A stretch of 64,000 nt of DNA from M30B80 sp965656935. Its GTDB lineage: Bacteria > Pseudomonadota > Alphaproteobacteria > Rhodobacterales > Rhodobacteraceae. Position numbers and translations under genes: made by a program. The stretch spans positions 12,768-76,767 of the forward strand of contig CBFHMG010000011.1 of assembly GCA_965656935.1 (NCBI GenBank), given 5' to 3'. Under the pieces are notes generated by a model. It made no database searches and had not been told where the DNA came from. It was given only the letters and a program-made list of their open reading frames with translations. Positions within the stretch are counted from its first letter, which is position 1. Each line of letters opens with the position of its first letter. Shown piece after piece: positions 50,934-58,816 of this stretch.

Positions 50934-52043
50934 ATGCAGAATACGGTGGTCAATAGCTGGAACGAATGGGATCCGCTCAAACATGTGATCGTGGGCCGTG
51001 CCGATGATTGCCATATCCCGCCCGAAGAGCCCGCGCTGGATGCGAAAGTGCCCGAAGACAGTGATATGCGTGGCCAATGGGGGCGGCGTCCGCAAGAAAC
51101 CATCGACCGCGCCAATGAATTGCTCGACAATTTCGCGAAGCTTCTGGAAGGGCGCGGTGTGCGGGTGGACCGCCCGACACCGATCGACCATTCCAAGCCC
51201 GTGACCACCCCCGATTTCCACACTGGCAGCCAGTTTGGCTGCATGCCGCCGCGCGATGTCTTGCTGACGGTCGGCTCCGAGATGCTCGAGGCCACGATGT
51301 CCTATCGCTGCCGCTGGTTCGAATATCTCAACTATCGTCCCTTGATGCAGCAGTATTTCAACGAGGACCCGAATTTCCGCCATGAAAGCGCACCCAAGCC
51401 GCGCCTGACGGATGCCGATTACCACCCCGATTACCTCAGCGAAAAGATCGGCGTGGAAAAGCGTTTGCAATGGGCGGCCGAGAAATTCTTTGTCACCACC
51501 GAGGAAGAGCCCTTGTTTGACGCAGCCGATGTGCTGCGCTTTGGCCGCGACCTTGTGGTGCAGCACGGCTTCACCACCAACCTCAAAGGCATTGAGTGGC
51601 TGCGCCGTCATTTCCCTGATCACCGTGTGCATACTGTCAATTTCCCGGGTGATCCTTACCCGATCCATATCGATGCGACGTTCACGCCGCTTCGCCCTGG
51701 CTTGATCCTGAACAACCCGCAGCGTCGTTTGCCCGAGGCGCAGCGCGCCATGTTCGAGGCCAATGATTGGGAAATCGTCGATGCCGCGCAGCCTGCGCAT
51801 AATGCCCCGCCGCCCCTTTGCTATTCCTCCACTTGGCTGTCGATGAATGTGCTGGTGCTGGACCCGAAAACCGTCTGTGTCGAGAAATCCGAGGTCTATC
51901 AGGCCGAACAGATGGACAAGCTTGGCATGAATGTCATCGAGGTTGAACTGCGCGATGCCTATGCCTTCGGGGGCGGGCTTCATTGCTGCACGGCGGATGT
52001 CTACCGCGAAGGCGGCTGCGAGGATTATTTCCCGAACCTGTAA
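50934..52043 (+). CDS. Glycine amidinotransferase family protein
   Basis: 369 residues of the AGAT type (arginine:amine amidinotransferase). The active-site Cys is C351 in GGGLHCCTADVYREGG, aligned with human AGAT FHCWTCDVRRRG; the catalytic histidine is in PIHIDATFTPLRPG and the aspartate in DAADVLRFGRD. It could make guanidinoacetate or another guanidino product from arginine. ATG 50934 preceded by GGAGGGAG. The frame extends 21 codons upstream but has no ribosome site there. The acceptor amine is not known. Confidence 0.88.
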   Translation: MQNTVVNSWNEWDPLKHVIVGRADDCHIPPEEPALDAKVPEDSDMRGQWGRRPQETIDRANELLDNFAKLLEGRGVRVDRPTPIDHSKPVTTPDFHTGSQFGCMPPRDVLLTVGSEMLEATMSYRCRWFEYLNYRPLMQQYFNEDPNFRHESAPKPRLTDADYHPDYLSEKIGVEKRLQWAAEKFFVTTEEEPLFDAADVLRFGRDLVVQHGFTTNLKGIEWLRRHFPDHRVHTVNFPGDPYPIHIDATFTPLRPGLILNNPQRRLPEAQRAMFEANDWEIVDAAQPAHNAPPPLCYSSTWLSMNVLVLDPKTVCVEKSEVYQAEQMDKLGMNVIEVELRDAYAFGGGLHCCTADVYREGGCEDYFPNL

Positions 52044-52064
52044 GCCAAAGCGCGCCTGCGCGCC

Positions 52065-52505
52065 TTATTCCTCGCGGTAGAGGTCATGGCAGCCACCGCA
52101 TGTGGCGCCAATGGCTTGCACCGCGGGGATCAGCGTTTCGCGGCTGGTGATTGCGGAGATCGCGGCCTCGGCGCTGGTTTGTGTGGCCTCGGCGCGTTCG
52201 GTGAAATCGGCGAAATTGTCCCAAATGGCAGGCAGGGCCTCGGATTTGGGGTCAGTGGCGGGTTCGGCAAACCGCTCATGCGTGGCGGCGGCATCGCGTG
52301 CCAGTTGCGCCATCGCGGCTTGTGCAATCTCGGCGTCAAAATCGGATTGGCCGCGCGCCATATTCACCACCACCTCCATCTGCTCGGCCATATCGCTCAT
52401 ATTCATCATTCGGGCCATGACGACTGGGTTTTGCACACCTTCATGGGCAAAGCCTGCCGCGGCAGTCAGCGCGATGAGGGCAGTGGCAAGGTGCAGTGGT
52501 TTCAT
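52065..52505 (-). CDS. Cytochrome c' (class II cytochrome c)
   Basis: 146 residues: Sec signal (to about 20) and a four-helix bundle with one heme site CGGCH near the C-terminus, as in class II cytochromes. These bind NO and may carry it or protect the cell from it. It starts inside the imuA stop (four-base overlap) on the minus strand, so it would be cotranscribed with imuA from the LexA-box promoter unless it has its own. Such linkage to imuA is unusual. Confidence 0.9.
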   Translation of the reverse strand: MKPLHLATALIALTAAAGFAHEGVQNPVVMARMMNMSDMAEQMEVVVNMARGQSDFDAEIAQAAMAQLARDAAATHERFAEPATDPKSEALPAIWDNFADFTERAEATQTSAEAAISAITSRETLIPAVQAIGATCGGCHDLYREE

Positions 52506-53164
52506 GATGGGCTCCGGTGATATGCGATGCTGTCACTATAGGCGGGTGTCCGCTTTATGGAAGCCGCTTGCGGCGCTTCGGTCTGACATAGCTGCGCTTT
52601 GCCATGCCGCTTTTCCACGCGCCATTCTTTTTGCGGGGCCATTCGTGCCCGCAAACGCCTCAGCCGCCATGCTTCCTGTCCCTCGCAATGGGCAGGCTCC
52701 AGCATCAACCGCGTCTCCACCCCCGCCGCGCCGCCATCACCGGGGGTCAGCAGCACCCCCAAAGGGGCGGCCCCGCTGGTCTCGGCGGCCAGATGGAGGC
52801 GGCGCACAGGTGTCAGGGGCGGCGGCTCGGGCAGATCGGCCAGAACCATAGACACAGCGCCCGAGCGCAGGGCCTCCTCCATGCACCAGAGCAAATCCTC
52901 GCCACGGTGGCAGTCTACGAAAATCAGGCGCGAGGGTTCGATCTCGGCGGCGGTGCCTGCCATATGCAATCTGTCGGGATACCATGCAGGCCTGATCCAT
53001 AAGACAGGCCCCTGACAGGCCGCCGCCACCCAAAGCGCCAGCCTGCGCCGCGCGGGGCCGCATAGCTCATGCACCCGTGCCCGCGCCATGTCCAACTCGG
53101 GAAAGGGGCGCAGCATGGGCGTGTCACGGCGATACGAGTCGCGGGCAATCTGGCTGATATCCAT
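52502..53164 (-). CDS. imuA: ImuA (SulA/RecA-like mutasome protein), without imuB
   Basis: 220 residues; ARARVHELCGPARRRLALW, LLWCMEEALRSGAVSMVLADLP and TPVRRLHLAAETSG, then GVLLTPGDGGAAGVETR and RRLRARMAPQKEW match ImuA of Rhodobacterales. ImuA normally heads imuA-imuB-dnaE2 and helps the ImuB/DnaE2 translesion complex. Here cytochrome c' follows at once. The last about 28 residues look unlike the family and may come from a fused deletion end. A LexA box lies 15 bases before this ATG; the start at residue 17 (MLRPFPELD) is an alternative. Confidence 0.83.
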   Translation of the reverse strand: MDISQIARDSYRRDTPMLRPFPELDMARARVHELCGPARRRLALWVAAACQGPVLWIRPAWYPDRLHMAGTAAEIEPSRLIFVDCHRGEDLLWCMEEALRSGAVSMVLADLPEPPPLTPVRRLHLAAETSGAAPLGVLLTPGDGGAAGVETRLMLEPAHCEGQEAWRLRRLRARMAPQKEWRVEKRHGKAQLCQTEAPQAASIKRTPAYSDSIAYHRSPS

Positions 53165-53179
53165 GCGGCCATTTTATAT

Positions 53180-53194
53180 GTTCGCTAAATGTTC
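53180..53194. promoter_or_regulatory. LexA (SOS) box before imuA
   Basis: GTTC-GCTAAAT-GTTC on the plus strand, an exact GTTC-N7-GTTC match, 15 bases upstream of imuA, with TATAAA between it and the gene (minus strand). It predicts SOS induction of imuA and probably of cytochrome c'. Confidence 0.78.
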
Positions 53195-53280
53195 TCAAGC
53201 GCAATCTGCCGCTTTCGCCTTGCCCCGCGCGCTCAAGCCGCTACCTATGAGCGCGACAGATCGACAGCGAACAGGATCCG

Positions 53281-54330
53281 ATGATGCGTAAGATACCGCT
53301 TGGCCAGACCGATACGATGATCACTGATTACTGCCTTGGCACCATGACTTGGGGCCGCGACAGCGATGAGGCCACGGGGCATGCCCAGATGGATATGGCC
53401 TTGGAGGCGGGGATCAATATCGTGGACACCGCCGAGATGTATCCCGTCAATCCGGTGCTGGCCGAAAACGTGGGCGACACCGAAGTGATCATCGGCAATT
53501 GGAACGCAAAGCACCCCGCGCGTCGTGGGGAGTATCTGCTGGCCACCAAGATCACGGGCAATAACGCGGCCTTCGTGCGCCCCGGTCAAGACATCACGGC
53601 GGCTACATTCGAGGAGGCCTTCGAGACCTCGCTCAAACGGTTGCAGACCGATTACATCGATATCTACCAGCTCCATTGGCCCAATCGCGGCTCCTACCAT
53701 TTCCGCCGCGCTTGGAGCTATGACCCGTCACAGCAGAATAAGGCAGAAACGCTGGATAATATGGCCGAGGTCTTGGAGGCCGCAGATAAAATGGTCAAAG
53801 CGGGCAAGCTACGCCATTTCGCGCTGTCCAATGATACCGCTTGGGGCAGTTCGCAATGGCTGCGTTTGGCCGAGGATGGGGGGCTTCCGCGAGTGGTCTC
53901 GATCCAGAATGAATATTCGCTGCTCTGCCGCCTCTATGACACCGATATGGCCGAGATGGCGGTGAACGAGCAGGTCACGCTGCTGGCCTATTCACCGCTG
54001 GCCACGGGTTTGCTGAGCGGGAAGTACCAAAATGGCGCGATCCCTGAAGGCTCGCGGATGCGCAACAACCCTGATCTGGGCGGGCGCATCACCGATCGGG
54101 TCTTCCCTGCGGTGGCGGCCTATCAGGATATCGCCAATCGTCACGGGCTTGATCTGGTGCATATGGCGTTGGCCTTTACGGTGCAGAGGCCTTTCCCCGT
54201 CTCCACGATTTTCGGCGCGACCACCTCGGCGCAATTGGCCCATATTATTGAAGGGGCGGAACTGAGGCTGTCGGACGAAGTAATGGCCGAGATCAACGCG
54301 GCCCATAAAGCCCATCCAATGCCCTTCTAA
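53281..54330 (+). CDS. Aldo/keto reductase (Tas-like)
   Basis: 349 residues of the AKR barrel: GTMTWGRDSDEATG, catalytic DTAEMYP (Asp/Tyr), LATKITG (Lys) and LHWPNRG (His) and the C-terminal FPVSTIFGATTSAQL NADPH site. The insert after the first helix makes it Tas/YajO-like. Substrate unknown. ATG 53281 or 53284 both possible. Interlocked stops with the glxA-type gene (CTAA). Confidence 0.87.
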   Translation: MMRKIPLGQTDTMITDYCLGTMTWGRDSDEATGHAQMDMALEAGINIVDTAEMYPVNPVLAENVGDTEVIIGNWNAKHPARRGEYLLATKITGNNAAFVRPGQDITAATFEEAFETSLKRLQTDYIDIYQLHWPNRGSYHFRRAWSYDPSQQNKAETLDNMAEVLEAADKMVKAGKLRHFALSNDTAWGSSQWLRLAEDGGLPRVVSIQNEYSLLCRLYDTDMAEMAVNEQVTLLAYSPLATGLLSGKYQNGAIPEGSRMRNNPDLGGRITDRVFPAVAAYQDIANRHGLDLVHMALAFTVQRPFPVSTIFGATTSAQLAHIIEGAELRLSDEVMAEINAAHKAHPMPF

Positions 54331-55307
54331 GCGCGGGATTGCGCGGCGCGTAACTCCGAGATTGAGGCCCCAAAGCCCTGTTTGAAGGCCCGCGCCAAGG
54401 TGGAGGGGCTGGAAAAGCCTGTGCGCTGCGCGATCTCTTGCGCGCCAAGCCGTGTGTCCAGCGCCAAGCGGCGCGCCTCAGAAAGGCGCAGCCGCAGGAA
54501 AAACGCACCTGGCCCAGTTTCGAGATGCTGTTGGAACACCATCTCAAGTCGGCGGGGCGACAGGCCAACTTCCCGCGCGATCTCGGCGATGGCGGGCGGG
54601 TCTTGCAAGCGGGTCTCCATGATGGCGACGGCTTGGGCTACGGGCGGGGCCATTTGTGACAGTCGCGCTTGGGCCACCAGACGCTGCGGCGCGGGGCCTG
54701 TCGCAGGATCATAGAGAAGCGTATTTGCCACTTGGCCAGACAGGTCTGCCCCGTGATGGCACCGGATCATATGCAGCATCAGATCAAGGCATGGGGCAGC
54801 GCCTGCCGTGCTCATTGCGGCCCCGTCGATCACGTAACGGTCTGGCTGCACCTCGATCTCGTCAAAGGCGAGGGCAAAGGCGTTCAGATCCTCCCAATGG
54901 GTGGTGGCGCGACGGCCCCGCAACAGCCCCGCGCGCGCCAGCACCCACACCCCGCCATCCACCCCACAATAGGCGATCTTGCGGCTGCGCAACTGGCGCA
55001 GCCAAGCGCGCAGGGCAGGGGTGGCGGCCATATCCAGCCTTGGCCCCGCAACCACCACCATCAGGTCGAATTCCACCTGAAAGGGCAAAGCGGCGCTGTC
55101 AAAACTCAGCCCCGTGCTCAGCTCGACCTTGCCTCCCTCGGGCGAAAGGAACTGCCATTCATAGAGCGCTTGGCCCGCACAGCGATTGGCGGCCTGAAAA
55201 GGATCAAGCGCTGCGGCCAAACTCATGAGATTGCTATCAGGCAGGCAAAGCAGCCCGATGCGGAAAGGGGCCTTGCCGATGCGCGGCTGGAATGCGGAAT
55301 GTGTCAT
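54327..55307 (-). CDS. GlxA-family transcriptional regulator (DJ-1/PfpI + AraC)
   Basis: 326 residues. Residues about 10-190 are a DJ-1/PfpI-like domain (YCGVDGGVWVLARAGLL, where the usual nucleophile cysteine is replaced by Asp) and about 230-320 an AraC helix-turn-helix pair (AIAEIAREVGLSPRRLEMVF; AQEIAQRTGFSSPSTLARAF). CdhR and GbdR, which respond to carnitine and glycine betaine, belong here; the carnitine-type operon is divergent. An inverted repeat (55313-55327) lies 5 bases before the start. Start at 55307 gives the family N-terminus. Confidence 0.85.
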   Translation of the reverse strand: MTHSAFQPRIGKAPFRIGLLCLPDSNLMSLAAALDPFQAANRCAGQALYEWQFLSPEGGKVELSTGLSFDSAALPFQVEFDLMVVVAGPRLDMAATPALRAWLRQLRSRKIAYCGVDGGVWVLARAGLLRGRRATTHWEDLNAFALAFDEIEVQPDRYVIDGAAMSTAGAAPCLDLMLHMIRCHHGADLSGQVANTLLYDPATGPAPQRLVAQARLSQMAPPVAQAVAIMETRLQDPPAIAEIAREVGLSPRRLEMVFQQHLETGPGAFFLRLRLSEARRLALDTRLGAQEIAQRTGFSSPSTLARAFKQGFGASISELRAAQSRA

Positions 55308-55312
55308 ACCAA

Positions 55313-55327
55313 TTGCGTATATCGCAA
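55313..55327. promoter_or_regulatory. Inverted repeat TTGCG-N5-CGCAA at the glxA-type start
   Basis: TTGCGTATATCGCAA is five bases upstream of the regulator's ATG, inside its translation-start region and between divergent genes. Suited to autorepression; the binding protein is inferred. Confidence 0.5.
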
Positions 55328-55464
55328 AAATTTGTCTTGCAAGATGTCCGAGCCCCGTTTGAGAAATAATGACAGATTGGGCGCAAAACCGCTTGGCGCG
55401 GCGGATCATCTCCGTAAGCTGTGGCATGGTGCAACGCGCGCATTCGGCACGCAGGGAGAGCCCG

Positions 55465-56097
55465 ATGAAAACCGTTCTGGTCTATGGTGACAGCAATTCC
55501 CACGGTGCCAAGCCGATGGTCGACCTGGACAACGCCGAGCGTTTTGCCCGTGGCTTGCCTTGGCCCGATGTGATGGCCGCCGAACTGGGTGCGGATGTGC
55601 ATGTCATCTGCGAGGGCCTTCCGGGGCGAACCACGGTGCATGAAGATCTGGTCGGGGGTGGCATGCGCAATGGTCTCAGCGTTTTGCCCGCCATCCTGCA
55701 TAGCCATAAGCCGATTGATCTTCTGGTGATCCTGCTGGGAACCAATGATCTCAAGAACCAGTTCTCGGTCACCAGCTATGAGATCGTCGCCTCGGTCCAA
55801 CGGTTGGTTCTGGCGGCCCGCGCCGAGGGCGTGGTCAAAGCCGAGATGATCATCTGCCCGCCCCCTGTGGTTGAGGCGGGCGTTTTGGCACCGATGTTTG
55901 AAGGGGCCATGGCCCGCCAGCACGATTTGGCCATTCATATGGAACAGGTCGCAACCCGTTTGGGATGCGGGTTCTTTGATGCCGCGCGCCACATCACGGT
56001 CTCGCCCATTGATGGTGTCCATTGGGAGGAGGGCTCGCATGACAAGATGGGCCGCGCCATTGCAGGCCCCGTGGCCGATATCTTGGCGCAGCTGTGA
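55465..56097 (+). CDS. SGNH/GDSL hydrolase
   Basis: 210 residues with all four blocks: VYGDSNSHG (Ser nucleophile), GLPGRTT, LLGTNDLK and DGVHW (Asp/His). Short arylesterase-like, cytoplasmic, no signal. ATG 55465 with AGGGAGAG before it. First gene of a four-base-coupled run towards the carnitine-type fusion. The esterase may cleave an acyl-ester such as acylcarnitine (inference). Confidence 0.87.
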   Translation: MKTVLVYGDSNSHGAKPMVDLDNAERFARGLPWPDVMAAELGADVHVICEGLPGRTTVHEDLVGGGMRNGLSVLPAILHSHKPIDLLVILLGTNDLKNQFSVTSYEIVASVQRLVLAARAEGVVKAEMIICPPPVVEAGVLAPMFEGAMARQHDLAIHMEQVATRLGCGFFDAARHITVSPIDGVHWEEGSHDKMGRAIAGPVADILAQL

Positions 56098-56561
56098 TCC
56101 GCGCGCGCCTTGTCATCGCGATGCTTCTGGCCCTCAGCGCCTGTGTGCCAACGGCCATCGGCTATCGTGATGCGAATGCGCAGATTTCCTCGACCACGCG
56201 TTTTGATGCCGCGCGCTTTGCAGGTGCTTGGCAGATGCGCGCGGCCCTTGGCGCGGCCCCCATGGCCTTGCGTTTCGCGCAAGAGGGGGGCGCCATCACG
56301 GCATTGCAGCTTGGCGATGCAGGCAGCGCCATGGCGCTTGATCAAACCTTCCCCGCACGGTTCAACAGCGCTGATGGCCCGATCTGGGTGCTTTGGGTGG
56401 ATGATGATTACCGCACTGCTGTCCTTGGCGCACCTGATGGCCGATTTGCATGGTTGCTTGATCGAAACAGAGTAGGCGGAGCAGACCGTATAGCGGCAGC
56501 GCGCAGTGTTCTTGAGTTTAACGGCTACAATCTCACCCAATTGCGCGAGGTCACTGGATGA
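56094..56561 (+). CDS. Lipocalin-like lipoprotein
   Basis: 155 residues with a lipobox (LALSAC, C17) and FDAARFAGAWQMRA, IWVLWVDDDYRTAVLGAPDG and FAWLLDR, matching the bacterial lipocalin (Blc) layout; the family's usual first GTWY is degraded to GAWQ. Probable outer-membrane carrier of lipid. GTG start inside the SGNH stop (GTGA). Confidence 0.72.
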   Translation: MIRARLVIAMLLALSACVPTAIGYRDANAQISSTTRFDAARFAGAWQMRAALGAAPMALRFAQEGGAITALQLGDAGSAMALDQTFPARFNSADGPIWVLWVDDDYRTAVLGAPDGRFAWLLDRNRVGGADRIAAARSVLEFNGYNLTQLREVTG

Positions 56562-57853
56562 GCGGCACAGCAGCCATTCTGGGTGCGGGCGCGATCGGGG
56601 CGGGATGGGCTGCGCGGTTTTTGCTGATGGGCTGGGATGTGCGCGTCTTTGATCCTGATCCTGCCGCGATCAAACAGCTTCCGCATGTCATTGATCTGGC
56701 GCGCGCCAGCCTGCTGGGGCTTTATGATTACCCCCTGCCAGCTGAGGGTCAGCTGGAGATTTGCAGCACAATCAGCGCGGCTGTGGCGGATGCCGCGTGG
56801 ATACAAGAAAGCCTGCCCGAGAGGTTGGAGCTGAAACGCAAATTGCTGCAGCAGGCCCAATCCCATTGCGCGCCCGAGGCGATCATCGGTTCCTCAAGCG
56901 CGGGGTTCACCGCGCAGCAGATACAGGGCTGCGCAACCCGAGCCGAGCAAATCATCCTCGCCCGCCCCCTCAACCCCGTCTATCTCCTGCCGCTGGTCGA
57001 GCTTGCAGGCACAAGCGCCACCCCGCGAGAGCGCCTTGATCAAGCCGAGGCGATCCTGACGGGCATTGGCCTATCCGCCTGCCGGATCGGTGGAGCGGGA
57101 TCAGCCCCCATTTCCGAGCGGTTGCTTACGGCGCTTCAGCGAGAGGCCCATGAATTGATCGAGGAACATGCAGCCACGCCTGCCCAGATAGATCAGGTGT
57201 TCGAGCAGGGTTTGGGACTGCTTTGGGCGCAAATGGGGCCGCTCAAGACGCAAGACCTTCAGGGGGCTGAGGCCCCACGCGACGGCCATCTCGTAACCCT
57301 TCTTCGGGCCCTGAAATCCCGCGGCGCTGGTGCGGGCAAGGTGATCCGTGCCCATGAGCTTCGGCTGGAGCCACCCGCGCCCGATTGCACAACGCCCCCC
57401 GTCACCCTTCGCAGGCAAGTCCCGCAGGATTGGGTCGATTACAATGGCCATATGAACGAAGCGCATTTCCTGCAGGCCTTTTCCAATGCATGCGACAAGC
57501 TGCTGGAATGGGCCGGCATGGATGCAGGATGCATCGCGGCGGGCAATTCCATCTTCTCGGTCGAGACCCATATCCAGCATCTGGGCGAGGTTGATATAGG
57601 CGAGACCATCCATATCACGACCCGCGTGCTGCAGGGCGGGGGCAAGAAATTCCATATCTGGCAAGAAATGTGGAAAGGGGCCGAGAAGGTCGCCACTTGC
57701 GAGCAATTGCTGCTCCATGTTGATCTCTCCACCCGCCGCAGCACAGCCCCGCCTGATACGATTGCGCAGGCCTTGGGCCTCATGGCGCAGGATCATGCCT
57801 TGCTGCCTTCGCCCGAAGGCCTCGGGCGCGCGATCGGGGACAGGCCGCGCTAA
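56558..57853 (+). CDS. Carnitine dehydrogenase-thioesterase fusion, atypical
   Basis: 431 residues. Residues 1-270 are a 3-hydroxyacyl-CoA-dehydrogenase fold (GAGAIGAGWAARFL NAD loop; ERLELKRKLL; ARPLNPVYLLPLVELAG) as in L-carnitine dehydrogenase. The catalytic His seen as GHPFNPVYLLP in known enzymes is Arg here (R136), while E148 is kept. The linker is shortened. From about 285 a hotdog thioesterase (VPQDWVDYNGHMNEAHFLQA; NSIFSVETHIQHLGEVDIGE) follows, like betainyl-CoA thioesterase. Dehydrogenase activity is in doubt; the thioesterase looks intact. Confidence 0.78.
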   Translation: MSGTAAILGAGAIGAGWAARFLLMGWDVRVFDPDPAAIKQLPHVIDLARASLLGLYDYPLPAEGQLEICSTISAAVADAAWIQESLPERLELKRKLLQQAQSHCAPEAIIGSSSAGFTAQQIQGCATRAEQIILARPLNPVYLLPLVELAGTSATPRERLDQAEAILTGIGLSACRIGGAGSAPISERLLTALQREAHELIEEHAATPAQIDQVFEQGLGLLWAQMGPLKTQDLQGAEAPRDGHLVTLLRALKSRGAGAGKVIRAHELRLEPPAPDCTTPPVTLRRQVPQDWVDYNGHMNEAHFLQAFSNACDKLLEWAGMDAGCIAAGNSIFSVETHIQHLGEVDIGETIHITTRVLQGGGKKFHIWQEMWKGAEKVATCEQLLLHVDLSTRRSTAPPDTIAQALGLMAQDHALLPSPEGLGRAIGDRPR

Positions 57854-57901
57854 TCGGCGCTTTTGACTTGTAAGCGCGGGGCTTAAGCGCGAAGAACCCC
57901 T

Positions 57902-58816
57902 ATGCCCCTCTGGATCGCCGCCACGCTTTTCGCCGCCTTCATGCAGAACCTGCGGTTCCTGCTGCAGCGGCATTTGAAGGTCACCACCCTCTCGACAGGC
58001 GGGGCAACATTGGCGCGGTTCCTCTTTGGCGCGCCCTTGGCCGCATTTGCCTTGGGCCTGTATGCACTGGCAACAGGGGCAGAATTGCCCCCGCTCAACC
58101 CCGCCTTTTGGGCCTTTGTGCTCAGCGGCGGGATTGCACAAATCATTGCCACCATGTGCGTCGTGGCCCTGTTTGCCTTCCGCAATTTTGCCGTGGGCAT
58201 CACCCTGAAAAAGACCGAAGTAATGCTGAGCGCGGCGGTCGGTCTGGTGCTTTTGGGAGATGCCGTTTCGCTGCCTGTTCTGGTGGCTATCGCGATCGGC
58301 TTTCTGGGGGTGTTGTTTCTATCGGACCCGCCAAAATCCGAGATACGCCTGCCGCTGCGCAATCGCATCTTCAATGCAGCCTCGGGCTATGGCTTGGCCT
58401 CGGGCGCGCTTTTCGCGGTCTCCGCCGTGGCCTATCGCGGCGCCACGCTGCAATTGGACAGCGAGGACGCAATCCTGCGCGCAGCCGTCACCTTAACCGC
58501 CGCGACCGCAAGCCAGTTGATCCTGCTCGGGGCCTATCTGCTTTGGCGTGAACCGGGGCAATTGGGCAAGGTCGCTCAAAGCTGGCGTGTCACCAGCCTG
58601 ACAGGGCTCACCTCGATCCTCGGCTCACTGGGCTGGTTCACGGCCCTCGCCTTGCAAACGGCTGCCTATGTGAAAGCCTTGGGTCAGGTGGAGCTGGTCT
58701 TCTCCTTCCTCTTCTCGGTCTTCTTCCTGCGCGAGAAAACCAGCGGAAAGGAAATCATCGGGCTCGTCTTCATCATCTGCTCGGTTCTGTTGATCTTTGT
58801 GGGGAGCCTGCGATGA
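57902..58816 (+). CDS. DMT-superfamily (EamA) transporter
   Basis: 304 residues with about ten hydrophobic helices in two EamA repeats; the second ends with VELVFSFLFSVFFLREKTSG. A metabolite exporter or importer of unknown substrate. Its stop overlaps the next start by four bases. Confidence 0.85.
   Translation: MPLWIAATLFAAFMQNLRFLLQRHLKVTTLSTGGATLARFLFGAPLAAFALGLYALATGAELPPLNPAFWAFVLSGGIAQIIATMCVVALFAFRNFAVGITLKKTEVMLSAAVGLVLLGDAVSLPVLVAIAIGFLGVLFLSDPPKSEIRLPLRNRIFNAASGYGLASGALFAVSAVAYRGATLQLDSEDAILRAAVTLTAATASQLILLGAYLLWREPGQLGKVAQSWRVTSLTGLTSILGSLGWFTALALQTAAYVKALGQVELVFSFLFSVFFLREKTSGKEIIGLVFIICSVLLIFVGSLR

Noticed and set aside
50256..51983. Minus-strand frame of 575 codons opposite the amidinotransferase
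   Set aside because: Shadow; its second half has the low-complexity His/Arg/Pro pattern of antisense translation.
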